DNA from: Thermoplasmata archaeon
GTDB lineage: Archaea; Thermoplasmatota; Thermoplasmata; Thermoplasmatales; Thermoplasmataceae
NCBI GenBank assembly: GCA_021806235.1
Contig: JAJZXU010000017.1
Span: forward strand, 1 to 64,000
Direction: 5' to 3'
DNA: 64,000 bases
Made by a program: the position numbers and the translations under genes. This document shows, one piece after another, positions 54,744 through 63,888 of this stretch. Position 1 is the first letter of the stretch. The number at the start of each line of letters is the position of its first letter. A model generated the notes under the pieces. That model saw only the letters and a list, made by a program, of their open reading frames with translations, had not been told where the DNA came from and did not search any database.

Positions 54744-54887
54744 AACTTATTTAACAGATTTGAATATTTATATTTTATGCATAATATATAATAAGGACCC
54801 ACAACTTATCCAGTTTTTTGAATCACAGAAATTTTGGCAGGTCTATAAACATAAAAGTTTAAATATAATAATTCACTCATAATAATT

Positions 54888-55199
54888 ATGTTGTATCCAG
54901 CATCATTAGAACCGATGGCCCCATATATCACCATGGCACTGGTGTTTATAGATGGACTGTTGTTTGGAATTGCAATAAGGAAGGCAGTTACGTCTATTGT
55001 CCTGTTAGTTGTAGCTTTTGTAATTGCAGGGTTTGTGAGCATAAGCTTTATACCGCACATATCGTCTTCAAATATAATCTCAAATGTCACAAAATATGCA
55101 ATAACATATTCTTCAACACTCCACCTTACCGCCATAGACGTAACATTTACCGTCATTCTCTTCATAGTCGGTTTTGCCTTAGGACTGTGGAAGGGATAA
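54888..55199 (+). CDS. Small membrane protein with three or four helices, unrecognised
   Basis: 103 residues, hydrophobic throughout, helices at about 8-24, 28-50 and 78-100. 'aaaagtttaaatataa' about 25 bases before the ATG is a good TATA element and fits a leaderless message. The overlapping minus-strand ORF 54806-55165 is rich in Thr, Asn and Ile and has no promoter; I treat it as a shadow. Function unknown. Confidence 0.6.
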   Translation: MLYPASLEPMAPYITMALVFIDGLLFGIAIRKAVTSIVLLVVAFVIAGFVSISFIPHISSSNIISNVTKYAITYSSTLHLTAIDVTFTVILFIVGFALGLWKG

Positions 55200-55254
55200 A
55201 AATTATATATTTTTTTAAAAATGAAAATTTAATATTAAAATTTTAAAATTAATT

Positions 55255-56220
55255 TTATTCAGATATAGATTCTAAGGTTTTTCTTGATGTTACAGGTCCA
55301 CCTATTGCCATTATAATTCCTGCTATTAACCCTGTTATTGCTATAAATATAAAACCTGTAGAGAATGTGTATAATGAAACTATTATGGGCAATATTATGG
55401 CACCTAAGGCCCCACCAATATGGCCTAAACCATCTGTTAATGCAAATCCAGAGGCTCTGGCTCTTGTCGGGTAACTCTATGCTGTGTAGGTATATGCCAC
55501 CTGCAAATACATTCCCAGTGCCAGTGAAGCCATAAATGACCCTATTAATAATGTTGGTTCGGTTTTAAGTGAAAATATTAAAAGGCCTACAAACCATACT
55601 ATTGTATCCATAAATATAACATATTTTCTTTCGTATTTATCTGCAGTTAGTGCCATTAATATTGCACCTACGGGATAACCTACTGCACCTATTCCTAAAT
55701 ACAGTATTGATTTTGCTAACGGTATATGGGCGGCTGCCAGTAAAGTTGCTGCATCCCCTAAAAATGCGTAGTTGCCTATATACCAGAAAAACCATGCAAA
55801 AACTAGGATTGTTAATCTTTTCGAGTATACTTTTCCCTCTCTGCCCTCAAACAGGTATAATGTCGGAAACCTTGTTTTATATTCCTCTAAATTTACCTCC
55901 TCAGGATGTGATGCCGGTAATTTACCATAACGTTTTTCTGCTATAGTTTCCATCATTGCAAGGATAGATTCAGCCTTACCAAAATTATTCTTTTTCAGTA
56001 CAAGCCATCTTGGTGATTCCGGTAATTCGAATCTTAACAGTAATGCTATTACAGCTATTATACCGCCTATGGCAAATAGATATCTCCATCCATTATAAAA
56101 TACAGGCACTAAACCTAAAGCGACAAAGGGTACCAGTGCCTGCCCCATTATACCCAGTATAAATGCATAAACTGTTATAAAAATGGAGATCAATTTTGCC
56201 TTAGAGGTGCCGATAAACAT
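55255..56220 (-). pseudogene. MFS transporter pseudogene: N-terminus lost, in-frame TAG
   Basis: The frame from 56220 to a TAG at 55477-55479 encodes helices about 5-10 of a sugar-porter-type MFS protein ('FELPESPRWLVLKKNNFGKA', 'LTADKYERKYV'). After the TAG the same frame continues 73 codons with 'SYPTRARASGFALTDGLGHI', exactly the expected next segment, so TAG replaces a sense codon (GAG expected) by one base change. Upstream of 56220 a stop follows within eight codons and no MFS sequence is seen, so helices 1-4 are missing. Both defects argue for a dead gene. A sequencing error could explain the TAG but not the truncation. It lies 69 bases from tRNA-Thr. Confidence 0.85.
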
Positions 56221-56288
56221 ATAAAAAAATGTGGCAGGTTAAGGTGTTTTACACAAAAACATAGGGAAGCTTTACACCAGATTATAAT

Positions 56289-56364
56289 AAGCCATCGGAG
56301 GGATTCGATCCCCCGACCTGCTGATTACAAATCAGCCGCTCTACCTAGCTGAGCTACGATGGCT
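56289..56364 (-). tRNA. tRNA-Thr (anticodon TGT)
   Basis: On the minus strand: acceptor AGCCATC pairs with GATGGCT, D arm GCTC...GAGC, anticodon stem GCTGA/TCAGC around TTTGTAA (anticodon TGT), T stem CGGGG...CTCCG with GATCGAATCC region, discriminator T as in other archaeal tRNA-Thr. No intron, no CCA. Confidence 0.95.
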
Positions 56365-56433
56365 GTAAATACTGTATATGAAATTATTATATAAAATTTC
56401 CAGTTGTTCTTAAATAAAAATTATTAAAATTAT

Positions 56434-57096
56434 TTACTCTTTGTGGTTAAAAGCTTCCATTACATATTCTGCGAACTGGTCATCAGGATATGCACCTACA
56501 AATGTAACGTCATCGTTTATAACAATATGTGGTACTGCTGAGACACCAGCGTCTGAAGCTTCCTTCTCGAATTCCAGAGATTCTATCATTTCACCTCTTA
56601 TATTTTTATTTAATAAGGCGAATTTATGTGCTGTTCCAACTGCCCTAGGACAGTACTGGCATGTGGGTGTTACATATACCTTTATCGTTACAGGTTTATC
56701 AACCTTTGACAGAAGTTCAACTGCTTTCTTTGATACATCAGCATCGCCTATTGATATGTTTTCTATATCCTCTATTAATGACCCGAATTCATAGCCAGAT
56801 GGAATACCATAATATATAATTCTTCCGTCCTCTACACCCTTTGGGGCCACTATAGTTGCAGGATATTTCTCAACGCCATATTTTTCAGCTACATCCTTGT
56901 TATCCTCGAATATATATTTTACTACGTTTATTTTCTGGTCTAATGCAGCAAGTTCGTCAACAAGTTCCAGGGTTTCCTTGCAATATTTGCAATCGCCATT
57001 GTTTGAAGTAAAAACAACAACATCTATATCGTTCTTTAACTTTTTATTAAACTCATCTATTAAATACTTCTTATCTTCATCTCTTATCAATGCCAT
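56434..57096 (-). CDS. Protein disulfide oxidoreductase (two thioredoxin folds)
   Basis: 220 residues made of two thioredoxin-like units. The first active site is 'NNGDCKYCKETLELVDEL' (CKYC, about residue 36), the second 'TPTCQYCPRAVGTAHKF' (CQYC, about 152). Each is followed by a cis-Pro loop ('EKYPATIVAP' and 'SAVPHIVIND'). This is the archaeal PDO/glutaredoxin-like family, which makes and rearranges disulfides in the cytoplasm and can pair with thioredoxin reductase. Confidence 0.93.
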   Translation of the reverse strand: MALIRDEDKKYLIDEFNKKLKNDIDVVVFTSNNGDCKYCKETLELVDELAALDQKINVVKYIFEDNKDVAEKYGVEKYPATIVAPKGVEDGRIIYYGIPSGYEFGSLIEDIENISIGDADVSKKAVELLSKVDKPVTIKVYVTPTCQYCPRAVGTAHKFALLNKNIRGEMIESLEFEKEASDAGVSAVPHIVINDDVTFVGAYPDDQFAEYVMEAFNHKE

Positions 57097-57204
57097 TTTT
57101 ATCTATGTGACATTTTAATGTTCTATATAAATATTTCTGCACAGATCTGTGCATTGCAATTTTAATGTAATCAAATTAATATATTATTTTTGCATATATT
57201 TATC

Positions 57205-57921
57205 ATGACATTGCAATTATATTTTACTGAAATGTATAAAAAAGAATTTGATGCAACTGTAATTGACACATACGATAATAACATAATACTGGATCAGACA
57301 TTGTTTTACCCCACAAGTGGCGGACAGCCAAGCGATACGGGCATTATAAAATTTAATGATAAGAATATAGAAATAACGGACGTGAGGAAAGAGGGAAATA
57401 ATATTTTACATATAGCAGACAGCAGCACTGGAATAAAAAACGGAGATAAAATACATGGAATGATAAACTGGGATAAGAGGTATCTGCATATGAGATACCA
57501 TACGGCAGTACACATAATTGACGGTGTTGTAAACAACGAGTATAAAAATGGTCTGTTAACCGGTGGCCAGATATATGATGACCATGCCAGGGTTGATTTC
57601 AGCTTCGATATAATAGATAAGGACCTTATAAATGATATAATAAAAAGGTCAAATGAGGTAATAAATAAGGGGTTAAATGTTTTCCAGAGAGATATAACAA
57701 GGGATGAGGCCTTAAAAATACCTGAACTATCAAGAACTGAACCTGGCAGGGAGTTAATAAAAAACCTGGATAGGGTAAGGATAATAGAGATAGAAAATTT
57801 TGATTACCAGGCCGATGGTGGAACACATGTTAAAAATACGGGTGAAGTAGGTAAGATAGAAATATTAAAAATAGAAAATAAGGGCAGAGGCCATAAAAGG
57901 CTGAGTTTTAAATTAAATTAA
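57205..57921 (+). CDS. alaX: Alanyl-tRNA editing protein AlaX-M
   Basis: 238 residues. Hydrolyses Ser-tRNA-Ala (and perhaps Gly-tRNA-Ala) in trans. 'DQTLFYPTSGGQPSDTG' is the glycine-rich strand, 'RYHTAVHIIDGVV' gives the HxxxH zinc site and 'QADGGTHVKNTGEVG' completes it with His; the family Cys is replaced by Asp in this subtype. ATG at 57205 is used because TATA 'attaatatatta' is centred about 25 bases upstream; the ORF track begins with a TTG at 57190. Its end overlaps the aminotransferase gene by 14 bases. Confidence 0.92.
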   Translation: MTLQLYFTEMYKKEFDATVIDTYDNNIILDQTLFYPTSGGQPSDTGIIKFNDKNIEITDVRKEGNNILHIADSSTGIKNGDKIHGMINWDKRYLHMRYHTAVHIIDGVVNNEYKNGLLTGGQIYDDHARVDFSFDIIDKDLINDIIKRSNEVINKGLNVFQRDITRDEALKIPELSRTEPGRELIKNLDRVRIIEIENFDYQADGGTHVKNTGEVGKIEILKIENKGRGHKRLSFKLN

Positions 57922-59029
57922 TATCATTTAAGATAAACTCAGGCAATACCGTTTCTTTCGGTATTTCATTTTCATCTATATTCTCATTTATCCCGGCAAC
58001 TTTAAAATATGTATCTAGGAATTTTTTTATGTAAAAATTATTTATAACACCCATTGTACCCAGTCTTATTGTTTTTTCCGCCATATTTCCCATACCCTTT
58101 GATACAGTTATATTATTCAAATTTAATTTTTTAATTAAATCCTGGTTACCGTTATAAAAACATACAACGGTGTTTGAATATGTATCATCGCTGCCAAATA
58201 TTTTTATATCGTTTTCCATTAATTTTTTCCTTATAAACTCTGATGACTTTTCTATTCTTTCAATCCTGTTATTAAAACCTTCACGGTCTAGTATTTTTAA
58301 TGCTAAATTCAATGAATTAAAGGCACCTGTTGACGGTGTGTACGCCGTTTCATTTTTATTTAAAAATTTTAATGATGTTTTTAAATCTAGGTAAAATGGC
58401 ACGTTGCTGGTATTATTCATTAAATCGCTATATGCTTCCTCTGAGAGGAATATTATGCCGGTTCCGGGAATGGCGGCTATATTTTTCTGGCTACCAGTAA
58501 CCATTGCATATATGCCATCCATGGTTATATTATAGCCACCGAAACCGGAAACACCATCTATTAATAGCTTTGAACCCTTGCTTTTAACTATTTTTATTAT
58601 TCTGTTTAAATCATTTATGGCAGTACCGTTGGATGTTTCATTATGTACCAGAAATAATAAATCAAAATCTCTTTCACTTATATCCGCTATAAGATTTTCT
58701 ACATTTAATTCATCATAATTTAAATATTCAACATTTTTTGTTTTTCTTTTTATAGAATCTATTAATCTCTCACCGAAGTTGCCATAGCTTATGGATAAAA
58801 CCCTCTGCCCTTCATTTATCAGGGAAAAAACCATAGTTTCAACTGCTAATGTGCCTGAACCGGTTACAACCACAGATTTAAATGCACCGGAGAATTTATT
58901 CAATAATTCCTGATTTTCTCTTACAATATCCCTGAATTTATCTGACCTATGATTTATTACAAGACTGCCAGCATTGGAAACACTGAATGGTACCTCAACG
59001 GGACCCGGAATTAATAACATTTTTACCAC
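57908..59029 (-). CDS. Class V aminotransferase, likely phosphoserine or serine-pyruvate type
   Basis: 373 residues. PLP enzyme of fold type I: 'SVVVTGSGTLAVETMVFSLI' (cofactor phosphate loop), 'LLIDGVSGFGGYNITMDGIY' (Asp contacting the pyridine nitrogen), and 'VTGSQKNIAAIPGTGIIF' with the Schiff-base Lys (about residue 186). This is the alanine-glyoxylate/serine-pyruvate group. Because it overlaps serA (start/stop overlap of seven bases), it probably transaminates 3-phosphohydroxypyruvate in serine synthesis, as in archaea that lack classic SerC. That substrate is inferred from context. Confidence 0.87.
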   Translation of the reverse strand: MVKMLLIPGPVEVPFSVSNAGSLVINHRSDKFRDIVRENQELLNKFSGAFKSVVVTGSGTLAVETMVFSLINEGQRVLSISYGNFGERLIDSIKRKTKNVEYLNYDELNVENLIADISERDFDLLFLVHNETSNGTAINDLNRIIKIVKSKGSKLLIDGVSGFGGYNITMDGIYAMVTGSQKNIAAIPGTGIIFLSEEAYSDLMNNTSNVPFYLDLKTSLKFLNKNETAYTPSTGAFNSLNLALKILDREGFNNRIERIEKSSEFIRKKLMENDIKIFGSDDTYSNTVVCFYNGNQDLIKKLNLNNITVSKGMGNMAEKTIRLGTMGVINNFYIKKFLDTYFKVAGINENIDENEIPKETVLPEFILNDINLI

Positions 59030-59925
59030 TCATTTATTATATTATCTGCAGTCATTATTGCTATTCTTTTCTGTGCTTCATATGTCTGGGCACCTAAATG
59101 TGGGGTTATTAAAACGTTATCCAGTTTTAACATTTCTAATTCATAGTCTTCCTTTGCAGGTTCATTCCAGAATACATCACTTACAAACGCAGATATTTTA
59201 CCATTTTTTAAATATTTTAACATATCCCCGCCATTTATTGCCCTGGCCCTTGATGTATTTATTATTATTACATTATCCTTTAACATGGATAATTCCCTAT
59301 CGTTTAATATATATGGAGAATCTTTTCCCATTGTTACATTTATTGATATTAAATCTGAATTTTTTAATAATTCCTCCAGTGATACTTTCTTTACATAATC
59401 TGGATATTCCACAGGCATCGGATCATATGCAATAAAGTTCATACCGAAGATCTTTGCAGCATCTGTTATTGCCCTGCCTATCCTACCAAATCCCAGTATT
59501 CCCATGGTTTTACCTGATAATTCAGAACCCATTAATTTTTTAAAATTATTATTTTTTGTGTTTTCTATACCTTTTACAAGGTTTCTTGCACCCATAACCA
59601 TCATTGCAATGGTAATTTCAACAACGCTTTCTGTTGATGATCCTGGAGCATAAACAATTTTTATTTTCTTTTCCTCCGCATAATCTGTATCAATATTATC
59701 AACGCCTATACCTGCCCTTGCTATAATTTTAAGATTTTTACCCCTGTCAATTATTTCCTTATTTATCTTGGTTCTGCTTCTTACAACAACAACATTATAT
59801 TTATCTATAACATTTAATAATTCACCCTTTAATATTTCGGGTTTATAATCTACATCAAATTTATCCTTTAATTTATCTCTTAAAACATTATCTACAGGAT
59901 CGCATATTAATATCTTTCCATACAT
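59023..59925 (-). CDS. serA: D-3-phosphoglycerate dehydrogenase
   Basis: First step of serine synthesis. 300 residues: 'VVVVRSRTKINKEIID', NAD-binding 'MGILGFGRIGRAITDAAKIF' (about 142-161), 'VIIINTSRARAINGGDMLKY' with the catalytic Arg, and 'LITPHLGAQTYEAQKRIA' with the catalytic His. It ends right after the catalytic domain, so it lacks the C-terminal ACT domain that gives serine feedback in long SerA. Upstream, an ACT-domain regulator is encoded divergently. Confidence 0.9.
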   Translation of the reverse strand: MYGKILICDPVDNVLRDKLKDKFDVDYKPEILKGELLNVIDKYNVVVVRSRTKINKEIIDRGKNLKIIARAGIGVDNIDTDYAEEKKIKIVYAPGSSTESVVEITIAMMVMGARNLVKGIENTKNNNFKKLMGSELSGKTMGILGFGRIGRAITDAAKIFGMNFIAYDPMPVEYPDYVKKVSLEELLKNSDLISINVTMGKDSPYILNDRELSMLKDNVIIINTSRARAINGGDMLKYLKNGKISAFVSDVFWNEPAKEDYELEMLKLDNVLITPHLGAQTYEAQKRIAIMTADNIINEW

Positions 59926-60095
59926 GGGGCTTAATGCTATTATTATTTATAAAAATTTCTTTATTCGTTATATTATTCATCATTGTTAATTATTTATGAT
60001 TATAATAAAAATAAAATGCATATTTTTATTAAAATAATGTCATATAAAAAACGATAATATAAAGTTTTTATAGGAATTAAAATTTATCATATACA

Positions 60096-60683
60096 ATGCA
60101 TTTAATATTTGATGAATATTTTAAGAATTATCCGGTAAAGAAAAAGATAGTGGAAGCACTATATAAAAACGGCATATCAATTATTGATGATAAATTCTTT
60201 TTAAATAATATAGAAATACCATTGAGCAGCATTGCAAATGCAATAAATGTAAATAGAAGGACACTGTATGAAACTATAAAATTTATAAATAAAAACACTA
60301 TTGTAAAAGGAATAATGGAAAATATTTCTGTAATAACCGACGAATCAAAGGTATCTTTAATGATGGGAAACGAGATGGTTACGGTTTACATAAACATAGG
60401 TTCATTTCCAAAGGTGTTATGGGAATTTATGTCCATTACAAAGAGGTATTCCTCATACATAAGAGAGATGTATTCAGTGAATTCCGATCGTGAGGAAAAC
60501 TTCATAAGGGTAATATTTTATAACAGGATAAATAATGATATATTTAATGAACTTAATAATGTTCCGGGAATAAATAAAATAGTGATAAATTCACCTGAAA
60601 AAATAAATGTTATATGTGATAAATGTGAGGTAAAAGTATGCAAACATAAATTATCATCTGAAATTGGGAGAAATACTATATAA
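60096..60683 (+). CDS. Predicted amino acid metabolism regulator with ACT domain
   Basis: 195 residues. The N-terminal half is a helix-turn-helix: 'YPVKKKIVEALYKNGISIID' and 'PLSSIANAINVNRRTLYETI' (about 47-66). The C-terminal half fits an ACT fold. This matches the archaeal COG2150-type regulator. It closes with Cys residues in 'VICDKCEVKVCKH', a possible metal or redox site not expected in an ordinary ACT domain. It is divergent from serA with 170 bases between, so control of serine synthesis is a reasonable guess. A TATA-like 'gtttttatagg' precedes the ATG. Confidence 0.78.
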   Translation: MHLIFDEYFKNYPVKKKIVEALYKNGISIIDDKFFLNNIEIPLSSIANAINVNRRTLYETIKFINKNTIVKGIMENISVITDESKVSLMMGNEMVTVYINIGSFPKVLWEFMSITKRYSSYIREMYSVNSDREENFIRVIFYNRINNDIFNELNNVPGINKIVINSPEKINVICDKCEVKVCKHKLSSEIGRNTI

Positions 60684-60746
60684 TATTAAATATATTATTA
60701 TTACGATATTATAAAAGTATATATATAAGTATATTAATATTACCGT

Positions 60747-61679
60747 GTGGATGGGAGAAGAGAATTAATAAAAAAGGTATACGATTTTCTTAAAAAAAAT
60801 AATTTTAAGGTATCAGAGCCGGATCTATATGGTCTGGTTACATTTGATTTAATCTGTAAAAGTTATAATGAAAAGTATATAATAAAAATATTATACAATA
60901 TTGATACATTCAGTAAAATAAGTGTTACACCCCTGATGAAAATGGGTGTGCTGACGGGTTCTATCGCTATAATAATAGGAGAGAAAGCCGGTAATGGTAA
61001 ACTTGAGGAGGGTGTGCTGTATTTCAGGCATGGTGTTCCTATATTATCTATGGGAACGTTTATAGAATATATAAATGGGAGAGAACCCTATATTTACTCT
61101 GCACCTGGAGGTTTTTATGTTCAGATAGATGGGGAAAAAATGAGGGAGATCAGGGAGAAAAAGAAATATTCTATAGGGTATATATCACAGAAACTTGGCA
61201 TCTCAAGAAGATCTGTTTCGCTATATGAATCCGGTAGTTCCGCTACAGTAGATATATATTTTAAACTTGAAGAGATATTAAAATGTGATATCAGTAAGAA
61301 TCTGGATATAAACGTTATGAAAAATAATGTTAGTATAAAACAGGAGTATTCTGAAAATGGCTTTATAAAGGAGGTATTTGGTATAATGAATAATTTTGGT
61401 TATGTGTCTGAATATATTAGCAGGAATCCATTTGATGGTTTGTCATACGATCTGAAATCGTTTTTAATTATAGGGGCATTTGATAATATAAATAACAATG
61501 CCAACAGGATAATATCAATAAAAAAGATAAGTGAAATACTGGATGATATACCTGTAATAATTAATAGGGAGAATACAGAAAGAGAGAATATATACGGTTG
61601 CCCCGTTATAAATATAAGGGATCTGAAAAATATATATGATGGTGACAAATTCAAAAAAATACTGGCAAAACGTTTATGA
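60747..61679 (+). CDS. HTH-type transcriptional regulator (Xre-like), archaeal
   Basis: 310 residues. A central Cro/C1-type HTH is clear: 'MREIREKKKYSIGYISQKLG' and 'ISRRSVSLYESGSSATVDIY' (about 132-171). Residues 1-125 form a nuclease-fold-like domain ('VYDFLKKNNFKVSEPDLYGL') common to this archaeal family (COG1395). The C-terminal part repeats a similar fold. GTG at 60747 is the start, with TATA 'atatatataagta' about 25 bases upstream. Target genes unknown; the next gene overlaps its end. Confidence 0.85.
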   Translation: MDGRRELIKKVYDFLKKNNFKVSEPDLYGLVTFDLICKSYNEKYIIKILYNIDTFSKISVTPLMKMGVLTGSIAIIIGEKAGNGKLEEGVLYFRHGVPILSMGTFIEYINGREPYIYSAPGGFYVQIDGEKMREIREKKKYSIGYISQKLGISRRSVSLYESGSSATVDIYFKLEEILKCDISKNLDINVMKNNVSIKQEYSENGFIKEVFGIMNNFGYVSEYISRNPFDGLSYDLKSFLIIGAFDNINNNANRIISIKKISEILDDIPVIINRENTERENIYGCPVINIRDLKNIYDGDKFKKILAKRL

Positions 61680-62287
61680 TATACAGTATTAATGATAATA
61701 TAACAATATTCGGCGGCATAAAAGGTCTCGTGCGTGATGGTGATGAGCTGCGGAAGGAGCTATTATACGAGAGACCGGATATTATACTGATAACAATATC
61801 CCCTGAGGAGGTTGATGGCATGAAAGCCTTTATTAATGACCCCTTTGAGATGAATTTATCTGATTATGAAATAATGTATGGTGTCCAGTTATCGAAGTAT
61901 GGTGAGGTGATGACACCGTCACCTGTATATATAGAGGCGACAAAATATTCCGTTGAAAATGATATACCGATGATAGGCCTGGATATGGATGAAAATACGT
62001 ACCAGAAAATATATAAAAAACATATAAAGACCACTGATTTATTGAGACATTCCCTAAGAAAAAAGAAGATAAGCAAACTACAATTTGAAAATGAAACACC
62101 TGAAGAATTTGTTGAATCGTGGAATTATGTTGTGGATATTAAAAGTTTTAAGAAAGTGAATATAGAAAGGAGCAGTTATATAATAAATGGATTAAAGGAA
62201 GAAATAAATGAAAATGAAAACAGGAAAATAATATGCATAACCGATTATGATTTTTATGATGATATTGTTGAGTCCTTTAAGGATTAA
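61676..62287 (+). CDS. Conserved archaeal protein, unrecognised (TraB-like start)
   Basis: 203 residues. The opening 'ITIFGGIKGLVRDGDELRKE' and 'ERPDIILITISPEEVDGMKA' recall the TraB/TIKI-type fold, but the conserved Glu/His set of that family is not evident. The rest is charged and helical. Its ATG overlaps the TGA of the HTH regulator (ATGA), so both are co-translated. It converges on rlmE with a four-base overlap. Confidence 0.7.
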   Translation: MIYSINDNITIFGGIKGLVRDGDELRKELLYERPDIILITISPEEVDGMKAFINDPFEMNLSDYEIMYGVQLSKYGEVMTPSPVYIEATKYSVENDIPMIGLDMDENTYQKIYKKHIKTTDLLRHSLRKKKISKLQFENETPEEFVESWNYVVDIKSFKKVNIERSSYIINGLKEEINENENRKIICITDYDFYDDIVESFKD

Positions 62288-62868
62288 CGCTTATTTTTAA
62301 ACAGTATATATATCTCTTTGCTGTGTGCCCTTGATGCATGTGGTTTTGTTATTTTATAAAAATTAAAATTGCCCTTCCATTTATCTAAAAATCCGTTTGT
62401 CATATCTCCCTGAAATTGTTTCAGTAACATATTGCCATTTTTTGATAATAAATCTACTGATAATTTCATTACGTTTTCACACAGTTCATATGAACGGTAA
62501 TGGTCCATTTCACCATTGCCACTGGTTTTTACCATGGCATCGGATACCACTGTATTAAATGATTTTATACCGTTTGAAACCATTATTTCATTTATCTTAT
62601 CATGCAGGGATCCATCATTGATATTGCCCTGAATAAATATTACATTATCCAGTGGTGCCATTCTGTTTAAATCAACTGAAACTACAGGCATATCTGTATA
62701 TTCCCTTATAATCTGCGTCCATCCTCCCGGTGAGGAACCGAACTCGAGGATATAATCATCTCTGCCTATTACATTATATTTTTTCTCTATTTCTATTAAT
62801 TTGAATGCAGCCCTGCTTCTATATTTTTCTTTCTTTGCCCTGGTATAATATTTATCCTTTCTATCCAT
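62284..62868 (-). CDS. rlmE: 23S rRNA 2'-O-methyltransferase RlmE/FtsJ
   Basis: 194 residues. 'YYTRAKKEKYRSRAAFKLIE' carries the catalytic Lys, 'ILEFGSSPGGWTQIIREYT' the AdoMet-binding loop, 'VVSDAMVKTSGNGEMDHYRS' the catalytic Asp, and 'NMLLKQFQGD' the second Lys, giving the K-D-K-E tetrad. It methylates a uridine in the A-loop of 23S rRNA in bacteria, or tRNA in some homologues. Confidence 0.93.
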   Translation of the reverse strand: MDRKDKYYTRAKKEKYRSRAAFKLIEIEKKYNVIGRDDYILEFGSSPGGWTQIIREYTDMPVVSVDLNRMAPLDNVIFIQGNINDGSLHDKINEIMVSNGIKSFNTVVSDAMVKTSGNGEMDHYRSYELCENVMKLSVDLLSKNGNMLLKQFQGDMTNGFLDKWKGNFNFYKITKPHASRAHSKEIYILFKNKR

Positions 62869-62886
62869 GTTATCATTCTTATAAAG

Positions 62887-63261
62887 TTATTCACCAATAT
62901 ATTCCTTATATTTTTTAGAATCCATGGATTCAAACCTGTCATCGGATAATTCTATTCTTACCAGCCAGTATTTATAAGAATCAGAATTAACAAGTTCGGG
63001 TTTATCATTCAATTCATTGTTTATTTCCACTACCTTTCCATTTACCGGAGAATATACATCCTCAGCTGATTTAACCGATTCTATCGTCAGTAAAATGTCC
63101 TTAATTTTTTTTTGATCCCCTATTTTTGGCATATCAATATAAACGATATCTGTTAACTGATTCTGGGCAAAATCAGTTATTCCTACTGTGGCTATATTAT
63201 TCTCTATAACAAACCATTCATGGTTTTTTGTATAATTTAAATTTTCAGGTATTGTGGACAT
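62887..63261 (-). CDS. gcvH: Glycine cleavage system H protein
   Basis: 124 residues. 'SVKSAEDVYSPVNGKVVEIN' (about 61-80) holds the lipoylated Lys; 'NHEWFVIENNIATVGITDFA' is the N-terminal hammerhead strand. It shuttles the methylamine group between GcvP, GcvT and GcvL, none of which is in the window. It lies just upstream of rlmE on the same strand. Confidence 0.93.
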   Translation of the reverse strand: MSTIPENLNYTKNHEWFVIENNIATVGITDFAQNQLTDIVYIDMPKIGDQKKIKDILLTIESVKSAEDVYSPVNGKVVEINNELNDKPELVNSDSYKYWLVRIELSDDRFESMDSKKYKEYIGE

Positions 63262-63326
63262 AATAGGGTATAAAAATTTAATATAAAAATAGTATGATTT
63301 TTAAGATGTGTTATTTATTAATTTTT

Positions 63327-63557
63327 TCATTTATCTAAAACATTGTGCCTGTTTTTTACAATGTATACAAATATTACTACAATAATTACCAATATTATAA
63401 GAAGTATATAAAGCAAGATATTTATATGAAATGTGAGGTATAAGAATCCAACAGCATCAAAAATAATCCATAACAAAATAGCAATTATTCTTAATCTTTC
63501 AATTTTTTTTCTGCTTATTTTATTTTTTTCTATGCTTTTATTACTGATCTTATTCAT
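63327..63557 (-). CDS. Small two-helix membrane protein, unrecognised
   Basis: 76 residues. A strongly basic N-terminus ('SIEKNKISRKKIERLR') precedes two membrane helices (about 27-44 and 47-67) and a short charged tail. No family recognised. Its ATG overlaps the TGA of a possible 44-codon upstream ORF. Confidence 0.55.
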   Translation of the reverse strand: MNKISNKSIEKNKISRKKIERLRIIAILLWIIFDAVGFLYLTFHINILLYILLIILVIIVVIFVYIVKNRHNVLDK

Positions 63558-63688
63558 TTACCAGCCTCCAATACAGGAATTTTGCAGTCTATCCTGCCTG
63601 ATTTTCCCTTTATTAGTTCCTTTAGCCATTGACCCATTTTACTAATAAATATTTTTTTCCGTATTTTAGGCACAACGTAGAATGACAC
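63554..63688 (-). CDS. Possible 44-codon ORF overlapping the next gene
   Basis: Not in the ORF track. A GTG at 63688 opens a frame of 44 residues ('KMGQWLKELIKGKSGRIDCK' in the middle) that closes with a TGA overlapping the ATG of the following membrane protein (ATGA). The overlap and the orderly basic sequence are in favour; the GTG start and short size are against. Confidence 0.35.
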   Translation of the reverse strand: MSFYVVPKIRKKIFISKMGQWLKELIKGKSGRIDCKIPVLEAGK

Positions 63689-63888
63689 CCCATGAAATGA
63701 ACACTTGTTTCCGATGTGTTACACACTTTTGGCATACTTATTGTATAAATATATTCTTATATATACCTATTGCCATTACTACGGTTCACTCTTATCTCAC
63801 CCATAAATGGCGCGGTATTTCCAGTTCATATTGTTAAATATAGATTTTATTTAAATTCCCATCACGTTTGTAAATTCAAACATACTAT

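Noticed and set aside
54806-55165. 119-aa minus-strand ORF
   Set aside because: Overlaps the plus-strand membrane protein, which has a proper TATA box and helix pattern; the minus frame has neither.
61833-62099. Two overlapping minus-strand ORFs in 61.8-62.1 kb
   Set aside because: Both are opposite a gene whose start overlaps the preceding regulator (ATGA), so the plus frame is real.
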